The notes under the pieces are model-generated. The model had not been told where the DNA came from. It made no database searches and saw nothing but the letters and a program-made list of their open reading frames with translations. Below, piece after piece: positions 1 through 6,903 of a stretch of DNA of 16,558 nt; the first letter of the stretch is position 1, and each line of letters begins with the position of its first letter. Location: assembly GCA_964406375.1 (NCBI GenBank), contig CAYORM010000064.1, positions 1 to 16,558 of the forward strand. Reading direction: 5' to 3'. A program made the position numbers and the translations under genes. Source of the stretch: CAYORM01 sp964406375 (GTDB taxonomy: Bacteria > Pseudomonadota > Alphaproteobacteria > DSM-16000 > Inquilinaceae).

Positions 1-317
1 AGGTCCTGGAGGAACTCGGCATCGAGGATCCGCTGCTCGACATCGCGATGGAGCTCGAGAAGATCGCGCTGGAGGACGAGTACTTCGTCGAGCGGAAGCT
101 GTACCCGAATGTCGATTTCTATTCGGGGATCATCCTGAAGGCGATGGGTTTCCCCACCTCGATGTTCACCGTGCTGTTTGCGCTGGCCAGGACCGTCGGT
201 TGGATCGCACAATGGCGCGAGATGATCGAGGATCGCGAGTCGAAGATCGGCCGTCCGCGCCAGCTCTACAGCGGTCCGGTGCAGCGGCCCTACGTGCCGC
301 TGTCCGAACGTGGCTGA
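1..317 (+). CDS. gltA: Citrate synthase, C-terminal fragment (5' end outside window)
   Basis: Citrate synthase condenses acetyl-CoA with oxaloacetate to citrate at the entry of the TCA cycle in the cytoplasm. The open frame runs in from the left edge (first full codon at base 3) and gives the last 104 residues. The C-terminal signature is clear: KLYPNVDFYSGI, in which the Asp (codon 114-116) matches the catalytic Asp of the family (Asp362 in E. coli numbering), then GFPTSMFTVLFALARTVGWIAQW with the conserved Arg of ARTVGW, and a RPRQLYSG tail. This is the bacterial type II (hexameric) form. The catalytic histidines lie upstream, outside the window. It is the only long gene on the + strand and converges on the lpx/bam gene row. 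A GC-rich hairpin follows its stop by 28 bases. Identification is very secure. Confidence 0.97.
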   Translation, partial: VLEELGIEDPLLDIAMELEKIALEDEYFVERKLYPNVDFYSGIILKAMGFPTSMFTVLFALARTVGWIAQWREMIEDRESKIGRPRQLYSGPVQRPYVPLSERG

Positions 318-552
318 GCGACGGCGCACCCCGTTGTCGACTGGCGGCGCCGGGGCGGCGAGGCCGCCCGGCGGCGCCCGCCGCTTCATGCGCGCGGACT
401 CGGTCCATGTCGGACGCATCTGGCGGCTGCCCGCGGCCGCCAACGATAACCCCCCGCCGCGCCGCGTGATCGTCGCCCGGGTGTTGTTCCTGGCCGCACT
501 TCTGGCGGCCGCCCTTTTCGTGTGGTTCAGCGCGAGCGCTTCCGCTCCATGA
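310..552 (+). CDS. Possible small single-pass membrane protein with AANDN motif
   Basis: No family is recognised. The frame opens with GTG at 310, overlapping the gltA stop by 8 bases, and encodes 80 residues; an ATG at 388 would give a 54-residue version. The first 26 residues are Arg/Gly/Ala/Pro-rich and look like chance coding through the GC-rich hairpin, so the ATG at 388 may be the true start, although neither start has a clear Shine-Dalgarno. The C-terminal half is more convincing: a PAAANDNPPPRR segment (AANDN-Pro is a motif I often see in short alphaproteobacterial proteins), then about 20 hydrophobic residues (VIVARVLFLAALLAAALFVWF), a likely transmembrane helix, and a short tail. 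The 3' end overlaps the convergent lpxB by 26 bp. Function is unknown; it could be a spurious ORF. Confidence 0.4.
   Translation: MAERRRTPLSTGGAGAARPPGGARRFMRADSVHVGRIWRLPAAANDNPPPRRVIVARVLFLAALLAAALFVWFSASASAP
346..378 (+). terminator. GC-rich hairpin downstream of gltA (possible transcript end)
   Basis: Arms GGCGCCG GGGCGGC (346-359) and GCCGCCC + CGGCGCC (363-369, 372-378) pair over 14 bp, with a GAG loop and a two-base bulge (370-371). It lies 28 bases after the gltA stop. No run of T follows, so it is not a classic intrinsic terminator. It may be a factor-dependent end or a 3' stabiliser of the gltA mRNA. It also lies inside the 5' part of the possible ORF 310-552, so it may instead be incidental GC structure. 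Confidence 0.35.
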
Positions 553-1693
553 GGTCGAGCACGACCCGCGCGGCGCGATCGGCCGGCGGTTCGCCGCCGG
601 CGCGCAGCATCGCCGCGACCGCCCGCCCCGCCTCCCGCTGAGCCTCGGCTGCCGCCGGATCGCTCAGCAGCCGCTGGATGTCGGCGGCGAGGATGTCCGA
701 CCGGCACGCCCCCTGAAGACGCTCCGGCACCGCCGGCCGGTCAAGGATGATGTTCACCAGATTGGCATAGCGCGTGGTGACCAGCCAGCGCAGCAGGAGG
801 GCCGTCGCCGGATTCATCCGGTAGGCGATCACGCTTGGCACCTGCGCGATCCCGAGTTCGAGCGCCACGGTTCCCGAGGCGGCGAGTGCCGCGTCGGCGG
901 CCGCGAAGGCATCGTATTTCGCCTCGTCGCCGCGCAGGGCCAAGGGGCGCCCCGGCCAGCCGGTAATCACCGGCTCGACGGCCGCGGCGACGGCGTCGGC
1001 CATCGGCACCGCTATGCGCAGCCGCGGATCGGCCGCGCAGAGACGCGCCACGGTCTCACCGAAGACCGGCAGCAGCCGGTCGACCTCGCCACGACGGCTG
1101 CCGGGCAGCACGACGAGCATACGCTCCCCGGCGGCAAGGCCGAAGCGCGCACGGAACCGGCCGGCATCGCCGCTGTCGGCGCCGGCATCGATGATCGGGT
1201 GGCCGACATAGCTCACCTCGAGCCCGTGCGGCTCGAACCAGCGCGGCTCGAAGGGAAACTGGACCATCAGATGGTCGACCAGACGGGCAAGCACACGTGC
1301 CCGTCCCGGCCGCCACGCCCAGACCTTCGGTGCAACGAAGTGGATGAGCGGGAAATCGCGCGACGCCAGCCGCCGCGCGACGCGGCCGTTGAAGCCGAAT
1401 CCGTCGATCCCGACATGCGCGTCGGGACGGAAGGCGAGTGAGGCCGCCGCGGTCTCCCGGATGCGGCGCATCAGCCGGGCGGCTTGCGGCAGGATCTCGA
1501 AGGCCCCCATCACCGCGATCTCGTCCTGCGGAAAGAGGCTGTCCAATCCTTCCTGCCGCATCCGTGGCCCGCCGACACCGGCAAAGACCGGCGAGGCCGG
1601 GGCCAAGCGCTTCAGGCTGCGCATGAGAGCGGCACCCAGCAGATCGGCCGAGGGTTCCGTCGCCACCAGGAAGATCCGCGGCCGATCGGTCAT
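527..1693 (-). CDS. lpxB: Lipid-A-disaccharide synthase LpxB
   Basis: Family GT19 glycosyltransferase that joins UDP-2,3-diacylglucosamine to lipid X to give the tetra-acyl disaccharide 1-phosphate, on the cytoplasmic face of the inner membrane. It has 388 residues, the usual length. Recognisable blocks: TEPSADLLGA at residues 12-21 (GEASGD region in E. coli), GIDGFGFN at 95-102 (GIDAPDFN), VAPKVWAWRPGR at 120-131, YVGHPI at 162-167, LPGSRRGEV at 196-204 and ASGTVALELG further on. Glu13, Asp97 and Arg200 align with E. coli residues reported as important (Glu15, Asp98, Arg201). Several usually conserved neighbours are changed (see findings). Its ATG overlaps the lpxI stop as ATGA, so it is probably translationally coupled and is the last gene of the row. 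The stop faces the + strand ORF at 552. Confidence 0.96.
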   Translation of the reverse strand: MTDRPRIFLVATEPSADLLGAALMRSLKRLAPASPVFAGVGGPRMRQEGLDSLFPQDEIAVMGAFEILPQAARLMRRIRETAAASLAFRPDAHVGIDGFGFNGRVARRLASRDFPLIHFVAPKVWAWRPGRARVLARLVDHLMVQFPFEPRWFEPHGLEVSYVGHPIIDAGADSGDAGRFRARFGLAAGERMLVVLPGSRRGEVDRLLPVFGETVARLCAADPRLRIAVPMADAVAAAVEPVITGWPGRPLALRGDEAKYDAFAAADAALAASGTVALELGIAQVPSVIAYRMNPATALLLRWLVTTRYANLVNIILDRPAVPERLQGACRSDILAADIQRLLSDPAAAEAQREAGRAVAAMLRAGGEPPADRAARVVLDLMERKRSR

Positions 1694-2520
1694 CCGCCGG
1701 CCTCTTCAGGCGGCAGCGCCACGACGAAAAGGCCGAGTGTGTCCGCTTCGCGCGCCACGGCCTCCGGATCGACGATCCACGCCCGTCCGGCCTCGACGGC
1801 GATGCCGCGCAGCCCTGCCGCAGCGGCGTTGCGGACCGTGGTGACCCCGATGGTCGGCGGATCGATACGGGGATGCTGTTGCGGCTTGAGCGCCTTCACC
1901 AGCACGCCGCCCGGGCCGGGCCGCGCCAGCGCACGGCAGCGCTCCAGCATGGCGTCGGTGCCCTCCGCCGCCTCGAGCGCCAGCACCACCCCCTGCTGCA
2001 CCACGGCGCCCTGCCCGGCATCGATCGCGCCGACGGCGCGCGCCGCCTCGAAGCCACGCCGGATATCGGCCGAGGCCACCGCATCCGGCACCGCGCGGGT
2101 GAGAAGGCCAGGGCGCGCGGCCAGATCATCGAGCACGCTGTCGACCGTCAGCATGCGGAACCCCTCATCCTCCAGCGCGCCGATCACCGCCCGCATCAGC
2201 GCGTCGTCGCCCAGGCTGGTGAAGCCGATGCGCATCAGGATGCGCAGCGTGCGCAGATCGGGCATCAGCTCGAGAAGTCCGGGTCGGCGGATGGCGCCGA
2301 CCGGCACGAGATCGCGCACCCCGCGATCGTGCAGCGCCCGGGTCCAGGCGCCGCCGGCGCCGATCCGGGTCCAGAGATGATCGGTGCCGTCGACGACCGC
2401 AGGATCGGTCAGGCCGCGAAAGGCAAGGACGAAGACGGGGCGGCCAGCGTCTTGGCAGGCGGCGATCACGCGGCCGGGAAGAGGCCCCCCGAGCGCCAGG
2501 ATCCCAAGCCTATCCGCCAC
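1690..2520 (-). CDS. lpxI: UDP-2,3-diacylglucosamine diphosphatase LpxI (DUF1009)
   Basis: LpxI hydrolyses UDP-2,3-diacylglucosamine to lipid X plus UMP, the step done by the unrelated LpxH in E. coli; LpxI is the usual version in alphaproteobacteria. I chose the GTG at 2520 because it puts the family N-terminus (ADRLGILALGGPLPGRV) at residue 2 and gives 276 residues, a normal length. An ATG at 2556 would add 12 residues. The frame stays open to 2709, but that part is a shadow of lpxA. Family features: GDDALMRAVIGALEDEGF around 104-121, GAVVQQGVVLALEAAEGTDAML at 171-192, and KALKPQQHPRIDPPTIG at 209-225, where Asp220 probably matches the catalytic Asp225 of Caulobacter LpxI. The start overlaps the lpxA end by 11 bp and the stop overlaps the lpxB start (ATGA). 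Confidence 0.94.
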   Translation of the reverse strand: MADRLGILALGGPLPGRVIAACQDAGRPVFVLAFRGLTDPAVVDGTDHLWTRIGAGGAWTRALHDRGVRDLVPVGAIRRPGLLELMPDLRTLRILMRIGFTSLGDDALMRAVIGALEDEGFRMLTVDSVLDDLAARPGLLTRAVPDAVASADIRRGFEAARAVGAIDAGQGAVVQQGVVLALEAAEGTDAMLERCRALARPGPGGVLVKALKPQQHPRIDPPTIGVTTVRNAAAAGLRGIAVEAGRAWIVDPEAVAREADTLGLFVVALPPEEAGG

Positions 2521-3316
2521 GCGAGCGCGGTTGCAGGATGGCCGAGCGGTCGCCATTGCGCGCGATGAAATCGAGCAGCACACGGACGTCCGCATTGTCA
2601 CCGAACGCCGCCTCGGTCGCCGCCACGCGCTGCGCGAACTCACCCTCGGCGAGGAACAGGCTGTCATAGGCGGCCAGCAACGCCTGGATCTGCTCGCGGG
2701 TGAAACCACGCCGGCGCAGGCCGATGATGTTCATCCCGTTGAGATCGGCGTCACCGCTGCCGACGACGATGCCGTAGGGCACGACATCCTTGCGCACCCC
2801 GGCCATGCCGCCGACATAGGCGTGCCGGCCGATCCGGACCCGCTGCTGGATCGCCGTCAGCCCGCCGATGAAGACATGGTCCTCGACCACGACGTGGCCC
2901 GCGAGGGTCGCGGCATTCGCCATGATGACGCTGTTGCCGACGACGCAGTCATGGGCGACGTGAACGCCGACCATGAACAGCCCTCCATCGCCGACCACCG
3001 TCTCCATGCGGTCGCCGCGCGTGCCCGGCTGCATCGTGACATATTCGCGGATCTCGTTGCGGGCGCCGACCACCAGGCGCGACGGCTCGCCCTCATATTT
3101 GCGGTCCTGCGGCCGCGAGCCGAGCGACGCGAAGGGAAAGACGGTCGTTCCCGGCCCGATCGTCGTGTGGCCGTCCACCACGACGTGGGACAGGAGCTCG
3201 ACGCCGTCACCCAGCTCGACATCGGGCCCGACGAGGCAGAAGGGCCCGATCTTCACATCGACGCCGAGGCGCGCCCCGGCGGCGACCGAGGCGGTCGGAT
3301 GGATCTCAACCGGCAT
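2510..3316 (-). CDS. lpxA: Acyl-ACP--UDP-N-acetylglucosamine O-acyltransferase LpxA
   Basis: First enzyme of lipid A synthesis: transfers an R-3-hydroxyacyl chain from ACP to the 3-position of UDP-GlcNAc (cytoplasm, homotrimer). It has 268 residues. Left-handed beta-helix hexapeptide repeats run from about residue 5 to 183, followed by the helical C-terminal domain. HVAHDCVVGN (119-128) holds the catalytic His122 (E. coli His125); His141 matches His144, and the NGMNIIGLRRRGF segment follows. Gly170 aligns with the acyl-chain ruler Gly173 of E. coli, which hints at a long (C14-type) hydroxyacyl chain; that is inference. Odd points are Gln157 where E. coli has His160, and a one-residue insertion in the GNHA loop (GSGDA here). 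Its ATG overlaps the fabZ stop by one base (TGATG). lpxD, the usual partner, is not adjacent. Confidence 0.96.
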   Translation of the reverse strand: MPVEIHPTASVAAGARLGVDVKIGPFCLVGPDVELGDGVELLSHVVVDGHTTIGPGTTVFPFASLGSRPQDRKYEGEPSRLVVGARNEIREYVTMQPGTRGDRMETVVGDGGLFMVGVHVAHDCVVGNSVIMANAATLAGHVVVEDHVFIGGLTAIQQRVRIGRHAYVGGMAGVRKDVVPYGIVVGSGDADLNGMNIIGLRRRGFTREQIQALLAAYDSLFLAEGEFAQRVAATEAAFGDNADVRVLLDFIARNGDRSAILQPRSRGG

Positions 3317-3795
3317 CAGCGATCCATGATCATCGCGGAGAAGACGGCATCGGCGCAGGTCTGGCCGTTGACCTGCGCTTCTGCACTGAACTTCCAGACG
3401 TTCCGCCGGTTCTGCAGCCGCGTGACGTTGATGCGGAGCTGGTCGCCCGGGGTCACCGGCTTGCGGAACCGCGCCCCGTCAACCGTCATGAAGTAGACGA
3501 GCTTGCCGCGCGCCCCCTCGCCCAGCGTCGCGACCACCAGCACCGCGGCGGTCTGCGCCATCGACTCCACGATCATCACGCCCGGCATCACCGGCATGCG
3601 CGGGAAATGTCCCTGGAAGAAGGGTTCGTTGATGGTGACGTTCTTGATCCCGGTGCAGCTCTCGCCCCGGACCACGTCGACGACACGGTCGACGAGGATC
3701 ATCGGATAGCGGTGCGGGATCATGTCCATGATCTCGACGATATCGAGCGGTCCGGCGGTCTCCGCCGTCACCTCCGCCGTCCCGTTGGTATCCAT
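3316..3795 (-). CDS. fabZ: 3-hydroxyacyl-[acyl-carrier-protein] dehydratase FabZ
   Basis: Dehydrates 3-hydroxyacyl-ACP to trans-2-enoyl-ACP in fatty-acid elongation (cytoplasm, hot-dog fold). The product has 159 residues from the ATG at 3795. The frame remains open to 3903, but the extra Arg-rich residues show no family similarity, and the ATG places the conserved IVEIMDMIPHRYPMILVDRV block at residues 19-38, as in other FabZ proteins. The active-site block is FFQGHFPRMPVMPGVMIVESMAQ, with catalytic His63 and Glu77. FabZ competes with LpxA for 3-hydroxyacyl-ACP, so pairing them lets the cell balance phospholipid and lipid A. It is tightly coupled to lpxA (TGATG). A 142-bp spacer separates it from skp upstream. 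Confidence 0.95.
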   Translation of the reverse strand: MDTNGTAEVTAETAGPLDIVEIMDMIPHRYPMILVDRVVDVVRGESCTGIKNVTINEPFFQGHFPRMPVMPGVMIVESMAQTAAVLVVATLGEGARGKLVYFMTVDGARFRKPVTPGDQLRINVTRLQNRRNVWKFSAEAQVNGQTCADAVFSAMIMDR

Positions 3796-3937
3796 TCCGT
3801 CCAATTCGCCTCGCTCGACCCGCAGGGATCCAGCCCAACCTGTCCCGCGGCCCCGATCCGGGATGACCCGCGCCCTTTTGCACCAACCGGCGAAACGGTG
3901 CAATCGACGCGGGGGCTTCGACCCGTCTTCCGTGTCC
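3796..3937 (-). other. skp-fabZ spacer where lpxD is usually found
   Basis: This is the largest spacer inside the rseP-to-lpxB stretch. In many alphaproteobacteria lpxD lies here, just before fabZ; no LpxD-like hexapeptide coding is visible in any frame of this 142 bp. It contains the inverted repeat at 3878-3903. I see no clear -35/-10 pair. A weak purine stretch (GCGAGGCGAA) lies 10-20 bases before the fabZ ATG. Confidence 0.6.
3878..3903. repeat. Inverted repeat TTGCACC/GGTGCAA upstream of fabZ
   Basis: Perfect 7-bp arms (3878-3884 and 3897-3903) flank a 12-base spacer that itself contains ACCG/CGGT, so several pairings are possible. There is no T tract on either side. It may be a protein-binding dyad or an RNA hairpin in the transcript leading into fabZ. 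Function is unknown. Confidence 0.5.
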
Positions 3938-4576
3938 TCAGGGTGTGTCCCCTCCGGGGATCCTCACCCTCACTTCGACATCCGGCAGCGCCGCGTCGAG
4001 CCGCTCGAGCGCCAATTGACTGACATCGAAGTCGGGGCTGACGACGATGACGTCGCCCCGGTCGACCACGATATCGGCACCCCGATCCTCTGCGATCTGC
4101 GCCACCACCTCGATCAATGCGGCACGGACCCGGGCGACGGCGCCCGTCTCGGCAGCGTCGATCGCCGCCCGCCGCGCTTCGGCCGCACGCTGCGCCTCGG
4201 AAAAACGCCGCTCGAAATCCCGACGCTTCTCTTCGAACTGCTCGATCGGCAGGGTCGACCGCTGGCTCGTGAGTTCGGCCTGGATGCGGACGAGCTCGTC
4301 CTCTATCGCACCGAACTCTTCCTGGGCGGCCGCCCTGACGGTCGCGATCTGCGCGGCGATGCTCTGCGCCGCCGCCGACTCGCGCATGACCCGGCCGAAA
4401 TCGACGACGAGGACATGGGCGCCGGGCATCTCCTGCCCCTCGCCCGGCGCGGCCTCCTGTGCCGGTGCCGGATGCCCCAGGCCGAGGCCAAGCACCGCGA
4501 GGGTCGCCAGAAGGATGCGGCCGGCGCGCCCTGGCACTGAACGCGTCTTGCGTCGATGCCGTCGGGTCGGGCGCAC
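3938..4576 (-). CDS. skp: OmpH/Skp-family periplasmic chaperone
   Basis: Skp-type chaperones bind unfolded outer-membrane proteins in the periplasm and hand them to the BAM complex, encoded by the gene immediately upstream. From the GTG at 4576 the product has 212 residues: a basic n-region (RPTRRHRRKTR), a hydrophobic core (ILLATLAVLGLGLG), and a likely signal-peptidase site after HPAPAQ (residue 40). Then comes HVLVVDFGRVMRESAAAQ (54-71), typical of OmpH N-termini, a long Ala/Glu/Arg/Gln-rich helical coiled-coil region (about 75-165), and the returning strand segment ADIVVDRGDVIVVSPDFDVS. The start is uncertain: GTG at 4537 gives a compact 27-residue signal peptide, and ATG at 4636 would overlap bamA by 47 bp. 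I favour 4576 because it lies 13 bases after bamA with a GGCAGGC-like site. Family similarity is through layout more than a strict motif. Confidence 0.85.
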   Translation of the reverse strand: MRPTRRHRRKTRSVPGRAGRILLATLAVLGLGLGHPAPAQEAAPGEGQEMPGAHVLVVDFGRVMRESAAAQSIAAQIATVRAAAQEEFGAIEDELVRIQAELTSQRSTLPIEQFEEKRRDFERRFSEAQRAAEARRAAIDAAETGAVARVRAALIEVVAQIAEDRGADIVVDRGDVIVVSPDFDVSQLALERLDAALPDVEVRVRIPGGDTP

Positions 4577-4589
4577 GGGGTGCCTGCCG

Positions 4590-6872
4590 TCAGAAGCTCG
4601 TGCCAAAGCTGAAGCGGAACTGCTCCGTCTCGTCATACTCCTCCTTCAGGATCGGGAAGGAGAAGTCGAGCTTGATGGGCCCGAAGGGCGACGACCAGGA
4701 CAGACCCAGCCCCGTCGACAGGCGCAGCGAGGCCTCATCGACGACGCCGGGCCCGGTCTCGTCGACGTCGAACAGCGTGCCGAACTCGGTGAAGGCGCGG
4801 CCCTTCAGGCCAAACTCATCCGGCAGGCCGAGCGGGAACAGCAGCTCGACCGTGCCGATCGCATAGGCGTTGCCGCCCAGCGCGTCATCCGTGTCGAGAT
4901 CGCGCGGACCGATGCCGCCCGACTGGAAGCCGCGGAAATTGTTGCCGCCGACGAAGAACCGGTCGCTGATGCGGACGTCCTCGTCCAGGCCGAAGATGTA
5001 ACCGGCCTGGCCGCCGATGTTCAGGATGATCGACTCGGTGATCGGATAGTAGAAATCCGCCTGGACGACGTTCTTCAGGTAGTGGACGTCGCCGCCGAGG
5101 CCCGCCACCTCGTTCGTCATCGAGATGACGAAACCGCTGGTCGGATCGATGCGGCTGTTGCGCTGATCCCAGGTGAGGGTCGACGCGAAGGCCGAGGTGA
5201 TGGTCGTCCCCTCCTGCGCCTGCACGTAGATCGACGCGTCGTCCGGCACGCCCTCGACCTCGCGGCGCACCAGGCGGTAGCGCAGCGTGTGGCGCAGCCG
5301 CTCCGACAGCGGATAGCCGAGCCGCAGGCCGAAGCCGGAATTCGTCTCGCTATAGGAGCTGTAGGACTGGTTGTTCCGGGTGGTGTGGAACAGGTCGAAG
5401 CCCGCCGCCAGCTCGCGCCCGAGGAAATAGGGCTCGGTGAAGCTGATGTCGAACTGCGAGGAGACGCCGGTGATCGAGGTCGACAGCCGCAGATCCTGGC
5501 CGCGGCCGAGGAAGTTCCGCTCGCGCAGGCTGACATTGCCGAGCGGACCGTCCGACGTCGAGTACCCCGCGCCCAGCGTCAGCTCGCCCGTCGACCGCTC
5601 GGTCACCGTGGTGCGGATGACCGTCTGGTCGGGTGCCGAGCCGGGCAGCGTCTGAATGTTGACGTCGCTGAAGAAGCCGAGATTGCGGATCCGCGCCTCG
5701 GAGCTGCGCAGCAGCGTCGCATTGTAGGGATCGCCCTCGACCAGACGGAACTCGCGCCGGATCACCTCGTCCAGCGTGCGGACATTGCCGTCGATGTCGA
5801 TGCGCTCGACGAAGACGCGCGGCCCCTCGGAGATCTGATAGGTGATGCCGATCGTCTGCTCGTCGCGGTTACGGTCGACGACCGGGTTCACCTCGACGAA
5901 GGCATACTGCCGATCCCCCAGCGCCCGCCGCAGGGCCGCGACCGAGGCCTCGACATCGGAACTGGAATACCAGTCGCCCTCCTCGCTGACGAGTAGCGGG
6001 CGCAGCTCCTCGACATCGACCCCGACGATGCCGCTCGCGATGTCCATGCGGCCGAAATGATAGCGCGGCCCCTCATCGACGGTGATCGTGATGATGAACC
6101 CCTCGCCATCCGGCGACAGCTCGGACACAGCCGAGACGACGCGGAAATCGGCATAGCCTTCGCGCAGATAGAAGCGGCGCAGCAGCTCCTGGTCGAAGGC
6201 CAGACGGTCGGGATCATAGGTGTCGGTGGTGGCGAGGATATTCCACCACAGCGTCTCTTCGGTGATGATCTCGTCGCGCAGCGTCGAATCGCTGAACGCC
6301 TCGTTGCCGACGAAGTTGATCTCCCTGATCGTCGCCAGCGGCCCTTCGTTGATCTCGAAGACAAGGTCGACGCGGTTCTGGTCGAGCTGGATGATCTTCG
6401 GCTCGATCGTCGCCGAGAAACGGCCACTGCGGCGGTAGAGTTCGAGTATCCGCTGCGTGTCGTTCTGGACGCGCGTGCGCGTATAGACCTGCCGCTCCTG
6501 CAGCGAGATCTCCGACATCAGGATCTCGTCGCTGAGCCGCCGGTTCCCCTCGAAGGCGATGCGGTTGACGATCGGATTCTCGATCACCTGCACCACGAGT
6601 GCGTTCCCGTCCCTCGTCAGGACGACGTCCTGGAACAGGCCGGTTGCGAAGAGAGACTTCAGCGAGGCGTCGATGGCGATGGGATCGAAACTGTCGCCCG
6701 GTCCGACGGCCAGATAGGACAGGACGGTCGCGGGCTCAATCCGCTGAACGCCCTCCACCCGGATGTCGGAGATCGTGCCGCCGGACTGCGCCTGGGCCCC
6801 GGTGGGAGCCGCTGTCCCGATGGCCACGGCGGCGACCGCCGTCAGCCAGAGTTTCGCTTTCACGGTCGACAT
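4590..6872 (-). CDS. bamA: Outer membrane protein assembly factor BamA
   Basis: Omp85-family core of the BAM machine that folds and inserts beta-barrel proteins in the outer membrane. It has 760 residues from the ATG at 6872, whose first 29 residues form a signal peptide ending in AQAQ. An upstream extension to 6971 would overlap rseP and hide the signal, so I reject it. Five POTRA domains follow (about 33-99, 101-177, 181-267, 271-349 and 353-426), each with the usual strand and a closing NEGP/DEGP/SEGP-like turn. The 16-strand barrel starts near 430 (GELTLGAGYSTSDG). The loop 6 motif is VGGNNFRGF at 641-649. The protein ends in FSFGTSF with the C-terminal Phe expected of outer-membrane barrels. 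It lies 31 bp after rseP and 13 bp before skp. Confidence 0.97.
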   Translation of the reverse strand: MSTVKAKLWLTAVAAVAIGTAAPTGAQAQSGGTISDIRVEGVQRIEPATVLSYLAVGPGDSFDPIAIDASLKSLFATGLFQDVVLTRDGNALVVQVIENPIVNRIAFEGNRRLSDEILMSEISLQERQVYTRTRVQNDTQRILELYRRSGRFSATIEPKIIQLDQNRVDLVFEINEGPLATIREINFVGNEAFSDSTLRDEIITEETLWWNILATTDTYDPDRLAFDQELLRRFYLREGYADFRVVSAVSELSPDGEGFIITITVDEGPRYHFGRMDIASGIVGVDVEELRPLLVSEEGDWYSSSDVEASVAALRRALGDRQYAFVEVNPVVDRNRDEQTIGITYQISEGPRVFVERIDIDGNVRTLDEVIRREFRLVEGDPYNATLLRSSEARIRNLGFFSDVNIQTLPGSAPDQTVIRTTVTERSTGELTLGAGYSTSDGPLGNVSLRERNFLGRGQDLRLSTSITGVSSQFDISFTEPYFLGRELAAGFDLFHTTRNNQSYSSYSETNSGFGLRLGYPLSERLRHTLRYRLVRREVEGVPDDASIYVQAQEGTTITSAFASTLTWDQRNSRIDPTSGFVISMTNEVAGLGGDVHYLKNVVQADFYYPITESIILNIGGQAGYIFGLDEDVRISDRFFVGGNNFRGFQSGGIGPRDLDTDDALGGNAYAIGTVELLFPLGLPDEFGLKGRAFTEFGTLFDVDETGPGVVDEASLRLSTGLGLSWSSPFGPIKLDFSFPILKEEYDETEQFRFSFGTSF

Positions 6873-6903
6873 TGCCCCCCGGCGCTTCGGATTCGGCGAA
6901 GAT

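Noticed and set aside
2521..2709. N-terminal extension of the LpxI frame
   Set aside because: It lies inside lpxA in another frame and has Ser/Arg-rich composition. The LpxI family N-terminus begins at the GTG at 2520.
3796..3903. N-terminal extension of FabZ
   Set aside because: The extra residues have no FabZ similarity and would cover the spacer inverted repeat; the ATG at 3795 gives the standard family length.
4047..5996. 649-residue + strand open frame opposite skp and bamA
   Set aside because: It is antisense to well-identified genes; its sequence is low in structure and rich in Arg/Asp/Ala, as expected for open shadow frames in GC-rich DNA. No family is recognised.
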